Shown: piece after piece, positions 1-6,467 of the stretch
Numbering within the stretch: the stretch's first letter is position 1
How the letters are laid out: every line of letters begins with the position of its first letter
Assembly (NCBI GenBank): GCA_028694305.1
Contig: JAQUTO010000011.1
Coordinates: 4,183 to 14,505, forward strand
Direction of reading: 5' to 3'
DNA length: 10,323 nt
From: Bacilli bacterium
Lineage (GTDB): Bacteria > Bacillota_I > Bacilli_A > RFN20 > UBA1709
Notes under the pieces: generated by a model
Seen by the model: only the letters and a program-made list of their open reading frames with translations
Told to the model about the DNA's origin: nothing
Database searches by the model: none
Position numbers and translations under genes: made by a program

Positions 1-761
1 ACAAGAGATTGTAAAGCGAAAAAGGCATTTGGCATAAACTTGACTAAGGTTTCACCCATCGAAGTTCTAAGGGCCTGTAAAGCCTCAACAAAAGCATCTG
101 GGTTAGTTTCAATGGAGCGCATTCCATTTTGGATGACAATATTTAGTCCAAAAGCCATAATTAAGATTAAGCCTGTCATGATATAAGTTAATAAATCTTT
201 ATGTTTGATAAAGTTACTTGTTTGGAAGACTAAAACTGAGATTAATAAGATTAAGGCAAGAGGAATAACCGGAATCATAATGATATCTATAATAGCAATA
301 AGATAGAACAAGATATCAGCGTGCATTCCAATTCCATACCCGATAAAGATTGGAGCAATAAACATAAAAACCATTAAGTAGGAACTTAATAATGAAATCA
401 AGAATCTTGATAATAGTATTTCCAATGGTTTTAATGGCATAGCTAGTAATTGCTCGTTATCTTGTGAGAAGAAGAAAGTTGAAACAACCGAAAATATTGA
501 GATAACAACAATCGCAATATTTGCCACCGGTAAGACGACATATAACAAAGAATCAGCCACTTCATATTCGGCTAGAAGTGATGACATCGTTGACATAATA
601 ATTGTAAAAGGCACACAAACACAAAGACCTAGTACTAATAACATAACAATTATACCTGTAGCACTACTCTTAGTTTTTTTGCGATTAGCTGCTTTCGTAT
701 TATTGTTGAAGGTGGATGATGACTTCAACATGACTTTAGTTAAAAGTAAAACCTTATTCAC
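1..761 (-). CDS. ABC-2-type exporter permease, N-terminal part (runs off the left edge)
   Basis: An open frame of about 253 codons continues to the left edge without a stop, so the C-terminal part is missing. It encodes a hydrophobic protein: a basic, Asn/Lys-rich N-terminal tail (about residues 1-35), then roughly five membrane segments near 36-58, 70-98, 110-145, 150-177 and 187-207. A short amphipathic stretch (LLAMPLKPLEILLSRF) between the second and third resembles the coupling segment of large Firmicutes ABC exporter permeases of about 550 residues; assignment to the PF16949-like group is inference. I chose the GTG at 761, which overlaps the end of the ATPase gene by 8 bases (GTGAATAA) and has a GGAG about 10 bases upstream. 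An ATG 10 codons later is possible but lacks a good ribosome site. It probably forms the membrane channel for the adjacent ATPase. The substrate is unknown. Confidence 0.8.
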   Translation of the reverse strand, partial: MNKVLLLTKVMLKSSSTFNNNTKAANRKKTKSSATGIIVMLLVLGLCVCVPFTIIMSTMSSLLAEYEVADSLLYVVLPVANIAIVVISIFSVVSTFFFSQDNEQLLAMPLKPLEILLSRFLISLLSSYLMVFMFIAPIFIGYGIGMHADILFYLIAIIDIIMIPVIPLALILLISVLVFQTSNFIKHKDLLTYIMTGLILIMAFGLNIVIQNGMRSIETNPDAFVEALQALRTSMGETLVKFMPNAFFALQSL

Positions 762-1476
762 CGCTAGTCATCTCCAAGAAGATCTTTTCAAGTGAAGATT
801 CATTTGGGAACATTTTGTCAAGTTCATCCATAGTTCCGCAATAAACAAGTTTGCCATGGTTAATGATGCCAATTCTATCGCAGAGTTTTTCAGCCACTTC
901 CAAAACGTGAGTTGAAAAGAAGACAGAATTACCTTTACTAGCATGTTCATGCATCATTTCTTTTAAAGCATAGGAAGATTTAGGATCAAGACCGGTCATT
1001 GGTTCATCAAGAATCCATATTTTAGGTTCATGAATTAAGGCCCCCATTAAAATAATCTTTTGACGCATACCATGGGAGTAACTTTGTAAATCTTCATTCA
1101 GATGGTCTTGCATATCAAACTTTTCGGCAAAACTCTTAAAGCGTTCTGGTCTTACATCTTCTGGTACTTCATATATATCTGCAATGAAATTTAAATACTC
1201 AATGCCTTTTAATCTTAAGAACATATCCGGACTATCTGGGACAAAACCAAAGGTCTTTTTAGCTTCGACTGGGTGTTTAGTAATATCAATATTGTTTAAA
1301 GTGATTTCACCTTCATCATAACCAGTAATACCAGTAATCATTTTGATAGTGGTAGTTTTGCCTGCTCCATTTGGACCAATAAAACCAAAGATTTCACCAT
1401 CGCGTATTTCTAAAGACAAGTGATCTACTGCAATCTTATCGCCATATTTCTTAGTTATATTCTCAATTTTAATCAT
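754..1476 (-). CDS. ABC transporter ATP-binding protein (exporter type)
   Basis: A 240-residue nucleotide-binding subunit that would power the downstream permease from the cytoplasmic side. Visible motifs are Walker A GPNGAGKT (34-41), a signature of the YSHGM type (133-137) instead of LSGGQ, Walker B IWILDEP (153-159) and the switch histidine in STH (188-190). The Q-loop region reads FVPDSPD with no glutamine. The YSHGM/VPD combination is common in ABC-2 export ATPases of the EcsA/YthP/BcrA kind. The ATG at 1476 is preferred over an in-frame TTG at 1497: it begins the conserved MIKIENITKKYG start and has AGGGAG about 10 bases upstream. It overlaps the regulator gene by 8 bases (ATGATTAA), which suggests translational coupling. 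The substrate cannot be read from the sequence; peptide, lipid or drug export are all possible. Confidence 0.93.
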   Translation of the reverse strand: MIKIENITKKYGDKIAVDHLSLEIRDGEIFGFIGPNGAGKTTTIKMITGITGYDEGEITLNNIDITKHPVEAKKTFGFVPDSPDMFLRLKGIEYLNFIADIYEVPEDVRPERFKSFAEKFDMQDHLNEDLQSYSHGMRQKIILMGALIHEPKIWILDEPMTGLDPKSSYALKEMMHEHASKGNSVFFSTHVLEVAEKLCDRIGIINHGKLVYCGTMDELDKMFPNESSLEKIFLEMTSGE

Positions 1477-1675
1477 TTTTAGTATTCTCCCTATCAAGTG
1501 TTTTCAAAATAAAAGCATTGGCATCATCCATTTTAACTAGTCCAATACCTTTTCTTTTGTTGGCTAAAATAACCAAAGAGTCTCCGGATTTAATGTCGAA
1601 TATCTCCCGGACTTCCTTGGGAATGACAATTTGGCCCTTTGGGCCAACCTTAACGCTAGTAATGAATTTATCCAT
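1469..1675 (-). CDS. AbrB/MazE/SpoVT-family DNA-binding regulator
   Basis: A 68-residue protein made almost entirely of a swapped-hairpin AbrB/SpoVT domain. The diagnostic stretch is VGPKGQIVIPKEVREIF followed by IKSGDSLVIL (about residues 10-37). Such proteins form dimers in which two chains build one DNA-binding barrel. The tail (about 52-68) is polar and too short for a second domain. It is the first gene of a three-gene operon with an ABC ATPase and permease, so local control of the exporter is the natural inference. An antitoxin role (MazE-like) is less likely because no toxin gene is adjacent. The start ATG has AGAGGT six bases upstream. A promoter and a 17-base palindrome lie just upstream and could be its own operator. 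Confidence 0.88.
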   Translation of the reverse strand: MDKFITSVKVGPKGQIVIPKEVREIFDIKSGDSLVILANKRKGIGLVKMDDANAFILKTLDRENTKND

Positions 1676-1693
1676 GTAATTACCTCTAAGTAA

Positions 1694-1710
1694 GAAAAGT
1701 CATACTTTTC
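1694..1710. promoter_or_regulatory. Palindrome in the leader of the AbrB-like/ABC operon (candidate operator)
   Basis: GAAAAGT-CAT-ACTTTTC is a perfect 7-base inverted repeat around three bases, just downstream of the predicted transcription start and upstream of the ribosome site. TCATAC is also repeated directly at 1700-1705 and 1709-1714, a 9-base period. Autoregulation by the AbrB-like protein is inferred from position; AbrB-type binding sites are loosely defined. Confidence 0.45.
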
Positions 1711-1722
1711 ATACCGTGTATT

Positions 1723-1751
1723 ACTATAACTATAAAGAAGAAAAAAGTCAA
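1723..1751 (-). promoter_or_regulatory. Sigma-A promoter of the AbrB-like/ABC operon
   Basis: On the minus strand TTGACT (1751-1746) and TATAGT (1728-1723) are separated by 17 bases, giving a start near 1716 and a leader of about 40 bases. The -35 box begins right at the end of the U-tract of the ymdB terminator, so terminator and promoter abut. Confidence 0.7.
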
Positions 1752-1779
1752 TAAAAAACCCACATTTGACTATATGGGT
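1751..1779 (-). terminator. Rho-independent terminator of rny-ymdB
   Basis: On the minus strand ACCCATA (1779-1773) pairs with TGTGGGT (1764-1758), seven pairs including one G-U, around an 8-base loop. It is followed by six T. The 5' arm lies in the last ymdB codons and the stop codon falls in the loop. Confidence 0.75.
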
Positions 1780-2573
1780 TTCACATTGTATTCATGATCA
1801 GGATTAATGTAAATTGTTTGAATTGATTTTGTTTTACCACTATCTTCATCAATGTCTAGGACAACGGCACTTAATTGAGCAGGTCCTTTTGCTATTTCAA
1901 ATTTAGTTGGTAAACCTGTTCTTGTGCGGTAGATAATATAATCTTTTTCCACACCGAGAATGCCATTATATGGCCCACACATTCCGACATCTGAGATGCA
2001 AGCAGTGCCATTCGGTAAGACTCTAGCATCAGCGGTTTGAACGTGGGTATGTGTGCCTAGGACACAACTGACTTTACCATCGTAGTTCCAAGCGAAGGCC
2101 AACTTTTCTCCAGTGGCTTCAGCATGGAAATCAACGATATGAATCTTGACATCGTTACTCGCAATGACTTCATCTAACGCATCAAAAGGATTACGCGGAG
2201 ATAAAGCATTAATAAAGGAACGACCTAAAACATTTGTCACTCTAAACTTGATACCATTGTGCTCAAAGACACGTGATCCACATCCAGCCGCACTTGGATG
2301 GATGTTTAGGGGTCTAACTATTTTACTAGAACTTTCCCAAAAGGAATTCGATTGAGTTCCATTAAGGAAGTGATTACCTAAAGTGATGGCTTCAAAGCCT
2401 AGATTACATAATTCATTATATGTTCCAGCAGTGATGCCTCGACCATGGGCGACATTTTCGCCATTGCCTAAGACTACATCAATACAATAATCTTTCTTGA
2501 TGAGTGGTAAGTATTTTGCAATGATATCTCGTCCTGGTTTTGAAACGATATCGCCAAAAAATAGAAAACGCAT
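1770..2573 (-). CDS. ymdB: YmdB-family metallophosphodiesterase
   Basis: A 267-residue protein of the YmdB/DUF1385-like metallophosphoesterase family, close to the 264 residues of B. subtilis YmdB. That protein hydrolyses 2',3'- and 3',5'-cyclic nucleotides and influences biofilm and motility decisions. The dinuclear metal ligands are at the family positions: D8, E39, N40, N67, H68, H150 (DFHAE), H175 and H177 (GTHTH). The DVGMCGP segment is also present. After GNH the usual TWD is replaced by FLN, so the loop next to the metal site differs from the norm. The start MRFLFFGDI at 2573 fits the family; an in-frame extension to 2615 runs back inside rny and is not credible. It lies one base after the rny stop with only a weak ribosome site, suggesting translational coupling. 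Rny and YmdB are neighbours in B. subtilis too. Confidence 0.92.
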   Translation of the reverse strand: MRFLFFGDIVSKPGRDIIAKYLPLIKKDYCIDVVLGNGENVAHGRGITAGTYNELCNLGFEAITLGNHFLNGTQSNSFWESSSKIVRPLNIHPSAAGCGSRVFEHNGIKFRVTNVLGRSFINALSPRNPFDALDEVIASNDVKIHIVDFHAEATGEKLAFAWNYDGKVSCVLGTHTHVQTADARVLPNGTACISDVGMCGPYNGILGVEKDYIIYRTRTGLPTKFEIAKGPAQLSAVVLDIDEDSGKTKSIQTIYINPDHEYNVKPI

Positions 2574-2574
2574 T

Positions 2575-4143
2575 TTATTTGGCCACTTCACTTGCGCGGG
2601 TTTCGCGGATAACATTTACTTTAATTTGACCAGGGTATGTTAGTTCCTTTTCAATTCTTTCACGAATGTCACTGGCTAGTTTGAAAGCTGCAACATCGTC
2701 AACTTTTTCAGGAACAACCATAACTCTAATTTCACGGCCTGCTTGAATAGCATAAGCGGTTTGAACACCCTCAAAACTATTAGCAATGCCTTCTAGAGCT
2801 TCAATTCTTTCAATGTATTTTTCTAATGATTCACTACGAGCGCCTGGACGGGCTGCACTTAGGGCATCAGCTGCAATGACAAGTGGTCCATATAAGGAAG
2901 ATGGTTCGCAATCTCCATGGTGACAAGCAATTGCATTAATAACTTGTTTGGACTCGCCACATTTCTTAGCAAGTTTAACACCTAATTCAACATGGGTTCC
3001 TTCTTGTTCAAAGTCAAGACCTTTTCCAATATCATGGAGTAATCCCGCTCTTCTTGCAAGGTGAGAATCAAGGCCTAATTCACTAGCCATAATTGAAGCT
3101 AAATCAGCGACTTCAATGGAATGTCTTAAGGCATTTTGTCCATAAGAAGTCCGATACTTTAGTTTGCCTAATGTATAGACTAATTCTGGAGCCATTTTTG
3201 AAATACCACATTGGAATAAGGTATCTTCTCCGGCTTTATGAATGTTCTCTTCGACTTCAGCTTGGGCTTTAGCCACAACTTCTTCAATTCTACCTGGTTG
3301 AATTCGCCCATCTTTGATTAAGGCTTCAAGCGCCAAGCGAGCGACTTCACGTCTCACTGGGTTAAAGCAAGAAACAGTAATAACACCGGGAGTGTCATCA
3401 ATAATTAAATCAACACCCGTCAACTGTTCTAGAGTCCGAATGTTACGACCTTCACGACCAATGATTCTTCCTTTTAGATCATCACTTGGTAATGAAACGA
3501 CAGAAACTGTTCTTTCGTTAGCGACTTCATGAGCATACTTTTGGCAAGCAAAAGCGAGTAACTCTTGTGATTTCTCATTAGCAGTTGCTTTGGCTTCTTC
3601 TTCTTGATTTTTAATGTATGCTGCCATTTCAATGGCGGTTTTTTCTTCGACTTGTTTAAATAATTCATCTTTGGCTTGGCTGGAAGTCATACCAGCAACC
3701 TTTTCTAATTCGGATATAATCGAATTAATACGACTGTCTAAATCGGCTTCTTTTTTATCGAGGTCTTGTAGTTTTTGATTAACTTGGTTGTGTTTTTCTT
3801 CAAGATTATCTTCTTTAGTTTGTAATGCTAAATCACGGCGATCAATATTTTGTTCGCGTTGGAGCAATTTATTCTCTAAATTAGAGGCTTCTTGTTTTCT
3901 TTCTTTTAATTCTTTTTCAGCTTCAAGTTTTTGTTCATATGCACTTGTTTTAGCATCTAATTGTGCAGTCCGAACAATTTGATCTGCTTGCGCCTTAGCG
4001 TCCTTTTCCATTTGGGCAGCTTTTTGTTGACTCTTTTTGAGTCCCATGCCCGGAATAAGTAAAGCCACACCAGCACCAATAACTAAACACACTATACCTA
4101 CGATAAGAGGAAGCACAAATCCTTGGGATTCGGCTAATAACAT
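2575..4143 (-). CDS. rny: Ribonuclease Y
   Basis: A 522-residue membrane-anchored endoribonuclease (520 in B. subtilis) that starts decay of many mRNAs and acts at the inner face of the membrane. The order is an N-terminal membrane helix (about 8-32), a long charged coiled coil (about 35-205), a KH RNA-binding domain with GRIIGREGRNIR (about 223-234), and an HD domain with HDIGKG at H370-D371. The family usually has HDIGKA, and the last residue is not catalytic. The ATG at 4143 has an ideal AGGAGG seven bases upstream and starts directly before the membrane helix. An in-frame TTG 23 codons upstream lacks a ribosome site and is rejected. recA ends 133 bases upstream with a terminator, so rny-ymdB is probably its own unit. 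Confidence 0.97.
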   Translation of the reverse strand: MLLAESQGFVLPLIVGIVCLVIGAGVALLIPGMGLKKSQQKAAQMEKDAKAQADQIVRTAQLDAKTSAYEQKLEAEKELKERKQEASNLENKLLQREQNIDRRDLALQTKEDNLEEKHNQVNQKLQDLDKKEADLDSRINSIISELEKVAGMTSSQAKDELFKQVEEKTAIEMAAYIKNQEEEAKATANEKSQELLAFACQKYAHEVANERTVSVVSLPSDDLKGRIIGREGRNIRTLEQLTGVDLIIDDTPGVITVSCFNPVRREVARLALEALIKDGRIQPGRIEEVVAKAQAEVEENIHKAGEDTLFQCGISKMAPELVYTLGKLKYRTSYGQNALRHSIEVADLASIMASELGLDSHLARRAGLLHDIGKGLDFEQEGTHVELGVKLAKKCGESKQVINAIACHHGDCEPSSLYGPLVIAADALSAARPGARSESLEKYIERIEALEGIANSFEGVQTAYAIQAGREIRVMVVPEKVDDVAAFKLASDIRERIEKELTYPGQIKVNVIRETRASEVAK

Positions 4144-4217
4144 AAAATTTCCTCCTATTAAAATAATAGACGTATTATATATACGGAACGGAAGATATTC
4201 TCTTTCGTACAACTATC

Positions 4218-4246
4218 ATTTTACTCATTTATAGGAAGAATAACAA
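4218..4246 (-). promoter_or_regulatory. Candidate promoter of rny-ymdB
   Basis: TTGTTA (4246-4241) and TAAAAT (4223-4218) on the minus strand are separated by 17 bases, just after the recA terminator. A perfect TATAAT also occurs at 4179-4174, nearer the gene, but no good -35 box sits 16-18 bases upstream. Either or both could be used, giving a leader of about 68 or 24 bases. Confidence 0.45.
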
Positions 4247-4249
4247 CCT

Positions 4250-4283
4250 AAAAAAAAGAAAAAGGTAGAAATTAATCTACCTT
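4250..4283 (-). terminator. Rho-independent terminator of pgsA-cinA-recA
   Basis: AAGGTAGA (minus strand 4283-4276) pairs perfectly over eight bases with TCTACCTT (4269-4262) around a 6-base loop, followed by a T-rich run (TTTTTC then seven T). The recA stop codon lies inside the 5' arm. Confidence 0.8.
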
Positions 4284-5284
4284 GTAAACATTTTTTCTTT
4301 GATTTGGGATTTAATCTCAGCACAAATTGTTGGGTTCTCACTTAACCAGCGTTTAGCGGCCTCTTTCCCTTGAGCCACACGTTCACCTTTATAGTCATAC
4401 CAAGCACCGGACTTATTAATAATTTCAAAGTTTGTGCCTAGTTCAAGGATTTCAGCTTCTTGTGAAATACCTTTACCATACATGATTTCAACTTGGGCAG
4501 TTTTGAATGGTGGCGCAACTTTATTCTTGACCACTTTTACATTCACAACGTTACCGATAATTTCGTTACCATTCTTAATGGCTTCGCTTCGTCTAACTTC
4601 AACTCTAATAGAGGAATAGAACTTTAAGGCTCTACCACCAGGTGTAGTTTCTGGGTTACCAAACATAACACCAATCTTCTCTCTGATTTGGTTAATAAAG
4701 ATAATGGTACAGTTGGTTTTATTTAAGTTACCCGCTAGTTTTCTTAAAGCTTTAGACATCAGTCTCGCTTGTAAGCCCATCTGATTATCCATCATTTCAC
4801 CTTCAAGTTCGGCTTGAGGAACGAGGGCTGCGACTGAATCAACAACAATTAAATCAATGGCTTCTGATTTAACCAACATATCAGCGATTTCCATTGCTTG
4901 TTCGCCAGAATCTGGTTGCGATAAGATTAACTCATCAATATTAACACCTAAGTTTTTGGCATAGACAGGATCAATGGCGTGTTCAGCATCGATGAAGGCA
5001 GCTCTACCACCGGCTTTTTGGGCTTCAGCAATAGCGTGTAATGCGACTGTGGTTTTACCACTGGATTCGGGGCCATAGATTTCAATGATTCTACCGCGTG
5101 GGTAACCACCGACACCTAAAGCATAATCTAAGGCTAGAGAACCAGATGAAACAGCATCGGTTTGAACCGAGGTTCTATCACCTAACTTCATAACTGCGCC
5201 TTCGCCGAATTGTTTTTGAATATTCTTAATTGTTTCTGCTAATTTTTGTTCATAATCAACAGTACTTGGAGTTTTTTCTTTCAT
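4277..5284 (-). CDS. recA: RecA recombinase
   Basis: A 335-residue ATP-dependent strand-exchange protein that forms filaments on single-stranded DNA and triggers LexA/UmuD-type cleavage where those exist. Visible are Walker A GPESSGKTT (71-79), Walker B LIVVD (145-149), the DNA-binding L2 loop (about 199-214) and the family signature ALKFYSSIR (219-227). It is shorter than the B. subtilis (348) and E. coli (353) proteins. The loss is at the C-terminus, which ends in a Lys/Arg-containing KEKMFTR rather than the acidic tail that damps RecA activity in E. coli. The start ATG follows AGGATGGTG. Only 12 bases separate it from cinA, so it is probably co-transcribed with pgsA and cinA. I see no LexA (CGAAC-N4-GTTCG-like) box in front of recA or pgsA. 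Confidence 0.99.
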   Translation of the reverse strand: MKEKTPSTVDYEQKLAETIKNIQKQFGEGAVMKLGDRTSVQTDAVSSGSLALDYALGVGGYPRGRIIEIYGPESSGKTTVALHAIAEAQKAGGRAAFIDAEHAIDPVYAKNLGVNIDELILSQPDSGEQAMEIADMLVKSEAIDLIVVDSVAALVPQAELEGEMMDNQMGLQARLMSKALRKLAGNLNKTNCTIIFINQIREKIGVMFGNPETTPGGRALKFYSSIRVEVRRSEAIKNGNEIIGNVVNVKVVKNKVAPPFKTAQVEIMYGKGISQEAEILELGTNFEIINKSGAWYDYKGERVAQGKEAAKRWLSENPTICAEIKSQIKEKMFTR

Positions 5285-5296
5285 ATTTTCACCATC

Positions 5297-5761
5297 CTAT
5301 TTTAGTAAATCCATAATTTTATTTATCGCGTAATCAATACTCATTTGTTTGACTTCTTCGCGGGTAGCTTTAATGATTAGTTTATCAATAATGATTTTGT
5401 TATTAAGTAAGAAACCAATATAGACTAAACCAACTTCTTTGTCTTCACTTGGTAATGGTCCCGCATTGCCTGAGAATGCCACAACAATATCGGCATCTAA
5501 AGTTTTTTTAGCACCAAGCAACATCTCTTTAACAGTTTCAGGTGAGATAGCACCATAAGTGTTAAGTGTCTCAGCCTTAACTCCTAAAAGTTTTTCTTTC
5601 ATCTCATTCGAGTAGGTTACAAAACCACCCTTAAAGATGTTAGAAGCACCGGAGATGTTAGTGATGCTGTTGGCAAAACCACCACCGGTATAACTCTCCG
5701 CAGAACCTAGGGTTAGGTTTCTACTTTTTAAAAATTCAACAATTTCACTTTTTTCCATCAT
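5297..5761 (-). CDS. CinA C-terminal domain protein (PncC-like nicotinamide-nucleotide amidase)
   Basis: A 154-residue protein matching only the C-terminal domain of CinA, which in PncC-type enzymes deamidates nicotinamide mononucleotide for pyridine nucleotide recycling. The roughly 250-residue N-terminal MoaB-like domain of full-length Firmicutes CinA is absent, so it resembles stand-alone PncC. The nucleotide-site loop reads AESYTGG (21-27) where the family normally has AESCTGG; the serine is kept. Also present are GFVTYSN (46-52), EKLLGV and SGNAGP (97-102). The ribosome site AAAGGAG is inside the end of pgsA and fits the ATG at 5761 (six-base spacing) better than the adjacent ATG at 5758. 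The gene overlaps pgsA by 17 bases and precedes recA, the same order as cinA in B. subtilis. Activity is inferred, not shown. Confidence 0.88.
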   Translation of the reverse strand: MMEKSEIVEFLKSRNLTLGSAESYTGGGFANSITNISGASNIFKGGFVTYSNEMKEKLLGVKAETLNTYGAISPETVKEMLLGAKKTLDADIVVAFSGNAGPLPSEDKEVGLVYIGFLLNNKIIIDKLIIKATREEVKQMSIDYAINKIMDLLK

Positions 5762-6341
5762 AATCCGCTCCTTTTAACAAGAAATGGCGATTCTTGATAA
5801 AATAATCGATTCCCGAAATGAGGGAAACTAGTCCAGCAAGATAGACCACCCATATTGAATATGGAACATATACCAAGATCAAACACATTGCTACCATTTG
5901 AGTAACGGTTTTAGCTTTTCCTAACTTGGAAGCAGCAATAACCACGTGTTGATCAATTGCTAGTAAACGAATGGCATCAACGATAGTATCACGAATGATG
6001 AAGATAATTGGAATAATAACTGGGATTTCACCCCAAGCGGCTAAAATCATATATAAGACATTAACTAATAATTTATCAGCGATAGGGTCTAGGAATTTAC
6101 CAAAGACTGTCACAATATTCCGACTTCTCGCAATGTGGCCATCCACAAAGTCTGAGATGGAACCAACAATGAAGAGAATAAAAATAAGAACTCTAGTCAA
6201 AGTATAGGGAGTTTCACCAATGGTGAAGAGGACGGGAACGGTCCAACCTACACTGGCATAGGGGAATAAAGCAATAATTATGATAAAAATGACGATAATC
6301 ATGCGTGCCAAGGTAATTTTATTTGGTAGATTTAGTTTCAT
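5745..6341 (-). CDS. pgsA: CDP-diacylglycerol--glycerol-3-phosphate phosphatidyltransferase
   Basis: A 198-residue integral membrane enzyme (193 in B. subtilis). It transfers a phosphatidyl group from CDP-diacylglycerol to glycerol-3-phosphate, the committed step to phosphatidylglycerol. The CDP-alcohol phosphatidyltransferase motif is complete: D64, D67-G68, A71-R72, G81, D85 and D89, in the segment DFVDGHIARSRN...GKFLDPIAD. Several hydrophobic membrane segments flank it, including a very Ile-rich one at 14-26. The start ATG has GGGGGA six bases upstream. It is the first gene of pgsA-cinA-recA, with an extended -10 promoter just in front. It is the only complete gene here ending in TGA. An in-frame read-through would add eight codons before a TAG, with no sign that this is used. 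Confidence 0.96.
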   Translation of the reverse strand: MKLNLPNKITLARMIIVIFIIIIALFPYASVGWTVPVLFTIGETPYTLTRVLIFILFIVGSISDFVDGHIARSRNIVTVFGKFLDPIADKLLVNVLYMILAAWGEIPVIIPIIFIIRDTIVDAIRLLAIDQHVVIAASKLGKAKTVTQMVAMCLILVYVPYSIWVVYLAGLVSLISGIDYFIKNRHFLLKGADYDGKK

Positions 6342-6368
6342 GATTCATCCCCCAATTTCACTAAGTAG

Positions 6369-6397
6369 ATTATAGCACACTCTAGTCTAGAAACCTA
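6369..6397 (-). promoter_or_regulatory. Extended -10 promoter of pgsA-cinA-recA
   Basis: TGCTATAAT (TATAAT at 6374-6369) is a perfect extended -10 element. The -35 position (TAGGTT, 6397-6392) is poor at 17-base spacing. The predicted start is near 6362, about 20 bases upstream of the pgsA ATG. An 11-base palindrome, TCTAG-T-CTAGA (6381-6391), fills most of the spacer and might be a regulator site, or chance. Confidence 0.65.
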
Positions 6398-6398
6398 T

Positions 6399-6428
6399 TA
6401 AAAAATAAAAGGATAGAAATCCTTTTAT
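6399..6428 (-). terminator. Second terminator after etfA
   Basis: ATAAAAGGAT (minus strand 6428-6419) pairs over ten bases with ATCCTTTTAT (6414-6405) around a 4-base loop, and runs into T residues. It lies just beyond a first, GC-rich terminator, so it acts as a backup. The A-rich flank could also allow some activity from the other strand, but no plus-strand gene needs it. Confidence 0.65.
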
Positions 6429-6430
6429 GC

Positions 6431-6461
6431 ATAAAAAAAGCGCCCACTTTTATGGGCGCTT
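6431..6461 (-). terminator. Main Rho-independent terminator of the maoC-acd-etfBA operon
   Basis: AAGCGCCCA (minus strand 6461-6453) pairs perfectly over nine bases with TGGGCGCTT (6446-6438) around a 6-base loop, followed by seven T. It starts seven bases after the etfA stop and is the strongest hairpin in the window. Confidence 0.93.
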
Positions 6462-6467
6462 CTTAGC

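Noticed and set aside
1474..1497. TTG start for the ABC ATPase, seven codons upstream
   Set aside because: It would include its own ribosome site in the coding region, and the family start is MIKIENITKKYG at 1476.
2573..2615. YmdB start 14 codons upstream, inside rny
   Set aside because: The added residues have no family match, and MRFLFFGDI places all metal ligands at the usual numbers.
4171..4185. CGTAT-TATAT-ATACG in the rny leader as an operator
   Set aside because: The arms are only five bases in AT-rich DNA, overlapping a possible -10 element; chance is likely.
2575..4212. A 23-residue N-terminal extension of RNase Y from a TTG at 4212
   Set aside because: No ribosome site precedes it. 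The ATG at 4143 has an ideal AGGAGG and gives the family length and a normal membrane anchor.
5703..5716. GAACCTAGGGTTAG inside cinA as a LexA box for recA
   Set aside because: The second half does not match GTTC/GTTCG and the site is about 430 bases from recA within coding sequence.
5745..5747. TGA at the end of pgsA as a possible Trp codon (mycoplasma code)
   Set aside because: Reading through adds only eight codons, PgsA already has its normal length, and Trp elsewhere is TGG.
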